The translations under genes were made by a program, and so were the position numbers. From an uncultured Bacteroidota bacterium (lineage in GTDB: Bacteria > Bacteroidota > Rhodothermia > Rhodothermales > Salinibacteraceae), in contig CAJXLV010000003.1 of assembly GCA_913056185.1 (NCBI GenBank), forward strand, positions 62,001-126,000: DNA of 64,000 nt, given 5' to 3'. This document shows, piece after piece, positions 9,101 through 16,600 of this stretch. The notes beneath the pieces were generated by a model, which saw only the letters and a list, made by a program, of their open reading frames with translations, was not told the DNA's origin and ran no database searches. Numbering within the stretch: the stretch's first letter is position 1; every line of letters begins with the position of its first letter.

Positions 9101-10397
9101 GCGACAGGGTTCCGTTCGACACGCCCGACACGACCGACGCCGTGAGCGTATCGCCGTCCGGGTCCGTGTCATTAGCCAGCACGCCCGGTGCACCCAGGGA
9201 AAGCGTGATGCCTTCCGGCGTCGAATAGCTGTCTTCGGCGGCTGACGGCGGGGTGTTGACGGGCGTGACCGGCACAACTACTGTGGTTGTGTCCGCCGCC
9301 CCGGACGGATCGGCCGCCGCGTACGCAAAGCTGTCGGTTCCCACGAAGCCGGACGCCGGCGTGTACGTGAATCCACCGTCTGCCTCAAGCGACAGCGTCC
9401 CATCGGCAACGTCAGTCACGAGAGAGGCGGACAACGGATCGCCGTCCGGATCCGTATCATTGGCAAGGACACCGGGGGCGGACACCGTTACGGACTCTTC
9501 CTCCGGAGTCGACACCGTATCCCCAACTGCGGTCGGCGGTGCATTTTCGGGGGGCTGGACGGAGAGGCTCACACTGGCGGTGTCGACTCCACCGTTGCCG
9601 TCGGTGGCCTCGTACGTGAAGCCATCGGCGCCAGTGAAGCCGGGCTCCGGCGTGTAGGTCAGCGCCCCGTCCGGATCCAGCGACAGGGTTCCATTCGACA
9701 CGCCCGACACGACCGACGCCGTGAGCGTATCGCCGTCCGGGTCCGTGTCGTTGGCCAGCACTCCATTTGCGGCTTCTACAGTCAGCGTGGAGTCCTGCAG
9801 GGTGCCAAAATTGTCATCGCTCGCGCTGGGCGGCGTATTTGCGACGCCATCGTATTCAAGAGTGACGTAGAGCTTGTCGAGGTTCAGGTTGGTGAGCGTG
9901 TACGACCCACTCCCACTCATCGACACGTCCACCTGCCCTCCCTCAGTCACCACGTCCGTCAGCGTGCCCGACACCCCGTCCGGCAGCGCCCAACTGATCG
10001 TGGCCTGCGTCGCCTCGGTCTCCGGCTGGATCTGAATCTCGTGCTCTTTTACCCCCGAAAAGCCCGCGCTGCCCGGGCGGTAGTCGTTCACCAGTCCCTG
10101 CCCAAAATCCCCCGCCGGAATGTCGGCGTCGATCAGGCGCGCATCAAAGATGCCGCTCGGCGGGAGCGGGGGCTGCTCGATCTCACCGAGGGCCCCGTCG
10201 ATGCCGGCGGTGGCGTCCGGGTCGAGCCCAAGGGTCAGCTCTTGCGCGCCGCCCGCGTCGGTACTGACCGTGATCGGGACGGAGACCTCGGGCGCGTTCT
10301 GTGCAAGGACGGCCTGCGGAATTGCGACGAGCGCGAACAAGGTTGCGACGAGACCGACGGTCCAGGCGCGACGGAGGGGGGCGGGAAAGCAAACCAT
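3186..10397 (-). CDS. Giant tandem-95 (cadherin-like) repeat surface protein with T9SS sorting domain
   Basis: The start is chosen at 10397, where MVCFPAPLRRAWTVGLVATL begins a standard signal peptide cleaved near AVLAQ; 46 upstream in-frame residues look untranslated. The 2403-residue protein starts with the shared LTLGLDPDATAGID/FDAR module. I count 14 repeats of roughly 90-100 residues marked by VLANDTDPDGD or close variants (tandem-95, cadherin-like, probably calcium binding through the Asp-rich loops). Two more copies of the FDAR module are inserted after repeats 3 and 4. A beta-rich region and a type A sorting domain ending RRMVIVR follow. Such proteins usually act in adhesion or biofilm; no catalytic site is visible. 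It probably follows the subtilisin gene on the same strand but is separated from it by a strong hairpin. Confidence 0.85.
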   Translation of the reverse strand: MVCFPAPLRRAWTVGLVATLFALVAIPQAVLAQNAPEVSVPITVSTDAGGAQELTLGLDPDATAGIDGALGEIEQPPLPPSGIFDARLIDADIPAGDFGQGLVNDYRPGSAGFSGVKEHEIQIQPETEATQATISWALPDGVSGTLTDVVTEGGQVDVSMSGSGSYTLTNLNLDKLYVTLEYDGVANTPPSASDDNFGTLQDSTLTVEAANGVLANDTDPDGDTLTASVVSGVSNGTLSLDPDGALTYTPEPGFTGADGFTYEATDGNGGVDTASVSLSVQPPENAPPTAVGDTVSTPEEESVTVSAPGVLANDTDPDGDPLSASLVTDVADGTLSLEADGGFTYTPASGFVGTDSFAYAAADPSGAADTTTVVVPVTPVNTPPSAAEDSYSTPEGITLSLGAPGVLANDTDPDGDTLTASVVSGVSNGTLSLDPDGALTYTPEPGFTGADGFTYEVTDGSGGTDQASVEISVTPSGQEPAVSVPLTITPNTAGTNAGASDALTLGLDPDATAGIDPAFGETEQPPPPPQDLFDARLIDEGVPGGPFGQGVQTDIRPGTPGVAATRQHRLAVQPGDDATSVTVAWSLPEGVTGQLQDVATGGGLVDESMTGDGAYTLTNLNVTELDVTLAYGPPNTPPTAAPDAYSTVSGRVLQVPAAGGVLVNDTDAEGDALTATLVSGPDNGTLSLDPDGSFSYAPPADFSGSDSFSYAAADGRGGADTTTATLEVQPGQAPETAFPFTVTADTLTEQLTMGVDPNATPGIDPALGEREQPPPPPSSVFDARWVGDGVAASVGQGVLTDIRSADAAFTGTKVYQVDVQPGESAESVTFSWALPDSVSGRLQDVATGGDVVDVPMAGTDAYTLSNLSVASLTVTLNYGPPTATDDAFSTLEDSTLTVAPPGVLANDTDGGDSLAAALVSGPETGSLSLEPSGAFAYTPAPNATDSVAFVYEATDPLGQADRATVTVAITPVNDPPRTTADTYATDEGEPLTIAAPTEGVLANDTDPEGDPLSAVLVDSTGTGTIALNANGTFEFVPAPGQTGPTSFTYAATDGNGGSTEETATITVAPAGNVAPVARADTFNTDEGEGLTVAPPGVLANDTDGDGDALTPAVVSSVANGDLSLNANGGFEYVPTGSFNGTDRFVYEVDDGNGNTDRATVRLNVAPVNDPPVAVADSYQTAEDQALSVTTPEGGVLGNDTDPDGDGLSATVVTGPAEGELSLAEDGTFTYTPAADSNGTVSFTYEVSDGQGDTDQATVSIEVVSVNDAPVARADSFQTPLGDTLTVSLPENGVLSNDTDADGDALSSFILAGASNGEVVSLQDDGTFTYVPNPGFTGEDRFIYQANDGNNEQDEAAAVIAVGAGPARLAARSDTFRVPPATQSDRTLRVSGAGVLANDTDPDGDGLVASVDTPPEQGTLRLDDSGRFEYVPGASFDGRDQFTYAIRDVGGDMDRRDRATVVLRETGTAGAPIVENDVYETVENTALPVDPPGVLANDSDPDGDSLSVSVVSDVTSGSLSLEADGAFSYTPNNNFSGEDSFTYEATDPQGESAQGTVTINVAPLNAPPLARDSTFETTEDAPLTVAAPGVLGNDTDPDGDSITAAPVTQPSNGTLSLNPDGSFTYTPDANFNGSDQFTYQASDASGAPAQQAVTTATITITVSAVNDAPVAAPDSVGTPEGQQIAVDAPGVLGNDTDIDSDSLRASLVTEPSDGGITVEPNGAYTYTPDDGFVGTDSFQYSVADADGAADTTTAQVTVVEINKPPVATADSFGVPEDSVLTVAAPGVLANDTDPNDDSLSVSVLTDVSNGSLSLGADGGLTYTPAADFAGEDGFTYEVEDGQGETAQATATLTVTPVNDAPTITAIPDTTLAPADSTTGPLPFTIDDIDTPVDSLALTATTSDSTTVPPSGLSLAGRDTSRTVTVTPAPNVDGTSTITVTVSDGEASASTSFGVTATAISNAPPVVETPIPDDTLLAPGPPLQLLNLEGTIFEDPDGTGLTFSASTSNDSVLQVLAQSPAAVLLKPQALGTAQVVLTATDALGATVRDTFAVAVEARSPGAPQPTEAARSFVAASDSAALSLGSTGASTRLQNVTAGGAVEARFFPGADTAATPAVVPTDSFDTVSPYRWVIETDNVDFASASVAFSLQDTSITGVGAPGAVSVLRDAEGDGEIEEVLETSFVEADSTLVAEGVTSFSTFRLASNNPDNPLPVELVDFTARTQDEGALLQWRTASETNNAGFEVQHKGPATDGFETVAFVESQAADGTTTTPQRYRYTLEEVTPGTHEFQLRQVDIDGTAHLSEPTTLTVRMEAPLRLTPPAPNPVRTQAQFRFAVRDAGHATVTLYNVLGQRVATLYDGRPTPGEMQSVRLSGTQLARFSSGVYFVRVKAQGQTRTRRMVIVR
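9871..10287. repeat. Direct repeat, copy 2 (pairs with 2533-2949)
   Basis: This stretch encodes the N-terminal module of the tandem-95 protein. It is almost identical in DNA to the corresponding part of the gene at 1509-3065. Confidence 0.9.
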
Positions 10398-10576
10398 GCC
10401 AGGAATGGGGCCGGGAGCAATGGGGACAGAGACGCAAGAGGAGCCGACAACGGGCCCAATACAGCAGTAGGTGAAGGGAAAGGCTCTCTCAAAGCAACTG
10501 CCTCGGCAACTGCGATGAGAAAACCTCCCCTTCACCTACGCGCTGAGTGGAGGTCCGGGGACGCACTGGAGGGGGG

Positions 10577-10598
10577 CCGGGCGGCATGATCCGCCCGG
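10577..10598. terminator. Perfect 8-bp hairpin between the subtilisin and tandem-95 genes
   Basis: CCGGGCGG (10577-10584), loop CATGAT, CCGCCCGG (10591-10598). It lies 22 bp beyond the stop of the minus-strand subtilisin gene. No T-run follows on either strand, so it is either a Rho-independent-like structure without U-tract or an mRNA-stabilising hairpin. Confidence 0.5.
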
Positions 10599-10620
10599 CA
10601 TGGCCCCCAGCCGTCATGCG

Positions 10621-13600
10621 TTAGCGCACCACCACGAGGCGGCGGGTCTGGGTGAAGTCGCCGGCCCGCATGCGGTAGAAGTAATTCCCGCTGGAGAGAT
10701 CGGCAGCGTCGAGACGCACGCTGTATTCACCGGCCTCCTTTTCACGATTGACGAGCGTGGCCACGCGGCGCCCCAGCACATCGTAGACCTCGAGGGTCAC
10801 CTGCGACTGTTCAGGGAGGGCGTAGTTAATGGTTGCCTGCCCCGCAACCGGGTTCGGGTAGCTGTTCTTCAGCGCGAACTCCTCGGGAAGCGGCTGCGGG
10901 CCCACGTGCACCGTTCCGCCGGCGCTCTGCAGCGTAACGGAGGGCTGCTCCGTACTCAGCGTCTGCACATCCGCAGCGGCACCGTCTCCCTGCTTCACCT
11001 GAAGACGGAGGTCCGTGGCGGACTCGTCTTCCAGGCGGAGCGTGATCGGGTAGGTAGCACCCTGCAAGTCGAGGGCCGCCAGGGCGTCTTCTGCGTCGGC
11101 ATCGAAGGATGCGACCGATCGACCGCCCTCAAAGCGCACGTCGAAGATGCCAGCGGGCGGCTTCGGCGGCAGTGCATTCCGGCGGAGCTGTGCTTCCGCG
11201 AGGTCGGTGCCCACCTGAAGGGTGGTGGACCGGCCGTTCGCGTCGCTCACCACGAGGGCCGTGGTCTGGGCGGCCTTCTTGGCACTCCGGGTCGCCATCT
11301 TCGCCGCGAGCGTGGGCGAGGCGGGGGCACTGCCGGCGAAATTGATCACACCAGCCTCACTGGTCTTCACCCAGTAGGCCTGGCCCGGCGCCAGCGTGTC
11401 CGCAACGGTGTAGCCGCTAATCGGGTCGAAGCCGTAGAAGGCCGATCCGAGGATGCCGCTCGGCTCCGTGCCAATGGAGGCCACGTCGACCGAGTCCGCG
11501 TACGGCCCCACAACGTTCCAGCCGGCGCCAGCTTCCGCCGTCGGCGGAGTCGGCACGCTTCCCGTAACAGTGTGGGTGCCTGCGCTGCAGTTAAACCAGT
11601 AGCCGTCGCCCATCCCCATTGCTTCTCCAACCTCCAGCGGATCGTATCCTTCACCCGGAGTGTACGCAAAGCCGCTCTCGCAGGGGTCCATCATGGCACC
11701 GAAGGACATGTCGGCCGTCTGGACCGGCATGGACTTGAAGTTCCAGCCATCGGTGAGGGTGAATGTGTGGCCGTCCGCCTGCCCGAGGCGAACCTCGAGG
11801 GCAGTGACCGCGGAATTCTCGATGGAAGCCGACCCAGTGGCCTTCATGTCCACCGAAACCACATCGCCGCCGGTGGCCGCGTCCACGAGCTCCACGGGGC
11901 GACTCGTTGCCCCAGCGAGCGCGTCGTTGTCCCAGGCCATCGAGACCGGGTAGTCGCCCGTCTGGAGGTCGATGCGCCAGATGGCCGGCGCGTTCTGTGC
12001 GGCCGGCGTTGGCTCACTGTCCGGGCGGATGTCGACGAGCGTTCCCTCGCCGAGCGAGACGCCCTCCAGGTCCGTGCCCGTAAACCGGACGTCGGTCGTG
12101 GGGGCAGGCGGGACGGGCGGCTGCTCCACCTCTCCGCAGGCCGGGTCGAGGCCGGCGGTGGCGGCGGGACCCTGCCCGAGCGTGAGCGTGTCGCCGAGTG
12201 CAGCGTCATCGGTCGTGGCGATGTCGAGCGACCAGGCCAGCGGGCAGTCGCCGGGGCTGTCGCCGCCCACGGTCAGGACCGTGGGCACTTCCACGTTGGG
12301 CGCGTTGAGGTCGTTGGTCGTGAGTGCCAGGCCCTTCACGTACTCTCCCGCCTCGATGCCCTCAGCGCTTACGTCCACCGACACCTCCGCACTTTCTCCG
12401 CCGCCGAGGCTGCCGGACGCGGGGCTCACGTCGGTGATGAAGTCCGGCGTCGCGGCAATGGCGATCGACAGGCTGTCCTCCGGGTACGGCGCGTTGAACG
12501 CCACCTGCAGGCCGTCGTCCCCCGCCGGGCTCTCAATCCCGAGCGTCGCGGAGTCGTTGTCGTTCTCGTCGATGTCGAGCAGGTTGTACCGGATTGTCCC
12601 GTCCTGGCTCAACACGATTTGGAAGGTCATCGGCACGTCGCCGAGGAAGGCCGGCACCTCGTCCCACTGGACGATAAACTGCCCGGCCGCCTCGTCGTGG
12701 TACGTGTAGACCTCCGCCCCGGTCGCCTCGGGGTCAAGGTCGTCCCAGAAGGCCGCGAGCACGCCGTTCGGCGCCTCGGCCGTCGGAATCTCGGCGTTGC
12801 TGAAGTATCCGTCCAGCGCCCCTTCGAAGAAAACGAACCCGTTGTTGTTGATCTTCACCGAGTCGCGCTGCTGCCCATAGTACTCGAAGGTAAAGGGCAG
12901 CGGGACTTCGATGGATTCAAGGTCGCTGATGCCGGTGGCGGTCCCTACGTCGCTAATGTCGTTGAACTGGAAGGCAGGGCCGCCCGGCTCGTTGCTGTCG
13001 ATCCAGCTGTAGCCGTACTCGTCGGGCCCGCCTGCGCCGGTACGCACCGGGTGCCCAATGCCGGCGTGCGGGTCACTGCCCTTCTCGTAGCCGGCGTCGC
13101 TGATCACGCTGGATGTGGCATTGCGCTCCACGCCCGCCTGATCCAGCAGCGCCTGGGCCGCAAAGTCCGGGAAGGAGAACTCGAGCGTGCTGCCGGCCGC
13201 TCCCTCATTGCTGACCGTAAGGGGCAGCGTGGTGGACTCGCCGGAAGCGAGCGTCGTGGCGAGCGTGTCCGGCGCGTACGCCAGCTCTGGTGCCTCCAGG
13301 CCCTCACCTTCCAGGTAGACGCTGGTGGTCGGGGCGTTCTCGGCGTTGCTGGAGATGCTTACCGCGCCGCTGACGGCGCCAGCACTGCCCGGCGCAAAGA
13401 CGACCGGCACCTCCACGCTTCCCTCGAAGGGGATGGTGAAGGGCGTATCGATCGGCTCGGCCGGCGTAAACGTTTCTTCGGGGAAGCTCAACTCGCTGAT
13501 CTCCAGCGGCTCGCCCCCGGTGTTCTCGATGACGAACGAGGCAGTGGTGTCGGCGCCCACGAGCACGCTTCCGAAGTCAACGCTGTCCGGCTCGACGGCA

Positions 13601-16600
13601 ATCGCCGGCGGACCTGCGGAGACCTCCAGCGTCGCGTCGACCGACGGGGTGGTGTCCGGGTCGTTGCTGTTGAAGACGATGGACGCGGTGTATACGTCCG
13701 GGGCCAGGCCCGTGGCGTTGAAGCTGGCCGTCAGGTCCTGGCTGGCGCCCGCAGCGAGGGTGTCCGCGCTCGGGGAGACGGCGACGAACTGCGCCCCGCC
13801 TTCTGCCCGAAGCAGCCAGTTGGCCGGAAAGCCGGCCGCTTCCAGGTTGTCCGGCCCCACGTCGTTGGCCGCCAGGTCGTCCACGTTGAAGCCGCCCGGC
13901 GTGGAATTCCCCACGATCCAGGATGCGCCCTGCGACGTGCTGCTCTCATCCATCGGCATTGGAAAGGTATCGGCCTCCTGCTCCTGGTAGAGGGCCGCGA
14001 TGAAGAAGGTGCCCTCTACGCTCGTTGGCGGAATGGCCTCCGAGGTAAACTGGTCGGTGTGCGGGGCCTGCACGGTCGTGCTCACCTGCTCCAGCAGAAC
14101 CGCATCGGACGGATCGCCGTCGTCGTTCGGGTCCTCGTAGATCAGAAAGTGGGCCGGCTTGTCCGTCGGCAGGCCGCTGGCGTTGCTCGATCCCCAGGCG
14201 GACGCAATCTCGGTGATGGTGCCCGCCCCTTCGACCACCTCGAAGGCATTGAGCCACATCACGTCGCCGCCATCGGTGAGGCCCAGGGCATTCTCGCTGG
14301 TGCCGTCGTCAACCTGGTAAGTGGTGGCGGTGGGGCCTACCTCGGCGGTCGGGCCGTCGTAGGCAGAGCCAGCCGTGCTCAGGCCGCTCGCGTCGCCACT
14401 CGGGGCCACTGCACTAGCCGCCACGTCCGCCGGGGCGGTGTTTTCGCCCCCGGCGCCAATGACGGCATCGAAGGTGAGCGGGCTGCTTCCGGTGTTGGAC
14501 ACCGTCAGCGTAGTGGCCGACGAATCGCCCGGCGCAAGGGAGTCGGAGATGGCAAGCGGGCTCACCTCAATGTTGGGCGCCAGCACCCCGGTGCCCTGGG
14601 CCAGGAGCGAGGCGGTCGCGGCGTTCTCCGCGTTGCTGCTGACCTCAATGTCGCCCCCAAGGCTGCCTGCGCTGGACGGCGTGAAGACGACCTCCACGTC
14701 ACGAGTCTCGCCGAACGGCACCGTAATGGGCCCGAAGCCGGCCGAGTCGACCGGGGCAAACGCCTCCGGGTAGGACACACTCGAGACTTCCAGGGGTCCG
14801 CCCCCGGCGTTGTCGATCGTAAAGGTGGCCGTGGCGGAGTCGCCCACCAGCACGTCGCCAAACCCGAGCGTGTCCGGCTCCAGCGCAATGGCTGGCGGAC
14901 CAGTAGTGACGCTCAGGCTCGTGGGGACCGTGTTGTTCACGGCCTCCGGGTCGTTGGTGGTAAAGGCAAGCGCCTTTTCGTAAGCGCCCGGCTCAATGTC
15001 CTCCGAGGTGAGAGCGACGGACACATCGTCGCTTTCTCCACCGCCGAGGCTGCCGGACGCGGGGCTCACGTCGGTGATGAAGTCCGGCGTCGCGGCAATG
15101 GCGATCGACAGGCTGTCCTCCGGGTACGGCGCGTTGAACGCCACCTGCAGGCCGTCGTCCCCCGCCGGGCTCTCAATCCCGAGCGTCGCGGAGTCGTTGT
15201 CGTTCTCGTCGATGTCGAGCAGGTTGTACCGGATTGTCCCGTCCTGGCTCAACACGATTTGGAAGGTCATCGGCACGTCGCCGAGGAAGGCCGGCACCTC
15301 GTCCCACTGGACGATAAACTGCCCGGCCGCCTCGTCGTGGTACGTGTAGACCTCCGCCCCGGTCGCCTCGGGGTCAAGGTCGTCCCAGAAGGCCGCGAGC
15401 ACGCCGTTCGGCGCCTCGGCCGTCGGAATCTCGGCGTTGCTGAAGTATCCGTCCAGCGCCCCTTCGAAGAAAACGAACCCGTTGTTGTTGATCTTCACCG
15501 AGTCGCGCTGCTGCCCATAGTACTCGAAGGTAAAGGGCAGCGGGACTTCGATGGATTCAAGGTCGCTGATGCCGGTGGCGGTCCCTACGTCGCTAATGTC
15601 GTTGAACTGGAAGGCAGGGCCGCCCGGCTCGTTGCTGTCGATCCAGCTGTAGCCGTACTCGTCGGGCCCGCCTGCGCCGGTACGCACCGGGTGCCCAATG
15701 CCGGCGTGCGGGTCACTGCCCTTCTCGTAGCCGGCGTCGCCGATCACGCTGGATGTGGCATTGCGCTCCACACCCGGCTGGCTCAGCAGCGACTGGGCCG
15801 CAAAGTCCGGAAAACTGTACTGCAGGCTGGTCTCGGCCGGACCCTCGTTGGAGAGGGAGAGCGTCAGGCTGGTGTCGTTGCCCGTTTCGAGCTCGGCGGA
15901 CAGGCTGTCTGGGCTGTACGCCAGCACCGGCGCCGGGGGCGTGTCGGCACTGGGCGAGTTGCCGAGGGCGCTCGTGTTGCCAAACTCATCGCTGGCGCGC
16001 AGGCCAAAGTGCACCGTTTCGCCGAAGGGCAACCCGTTGGAGATGGTAACGCTCTGAACCGTGCCGACGGTGTCCGGCAGCGGGAGGCCCTCCACCGGCG
16101 TGGCGTCGGCCCAGCTCGTACTGTCGTCAATCGGGCCGTCCGTGCTGTAGCGAAGATCGTACGCGGAGGCCGTGCCCGTCGTGTCGCCGTCGTCGCCCGG
16201 GGCAGTCCACTCCAGCGTGGCGCTGGCACCCGGGGCGTTCTGGTTGACGGAGAGCACGGACAGGTCGGTAATCGCGCCGGGCGGCGTCTCGTCCACCCCG
16301 CCGGACGAAAGCGCGCTGAAGGCGTTCACCCGCGGCCCCATGATCTCCGGCTGGTTGTCGCTAATGTCGTCACCGGTGTTGATCAGGAGCGCCTCCATCT
16401 GATCGTCCGTGAGGCCCGGGTTGGCCGAGGCCACCAGACCGATTACGCCCGAGACGTGCGGGGCCGCCATCGACGTCCCCGAAAGCGTGCCGCTTCCGCC
16501 GACGACGGTGCTCAGCACGTTGCTGCCCGGGGCGGCAATGTCCACCCACGAGCCGTAGTTGGAAAACGAAGACTTGGTGTCGGTGTCGTCCGTGGAGGTG

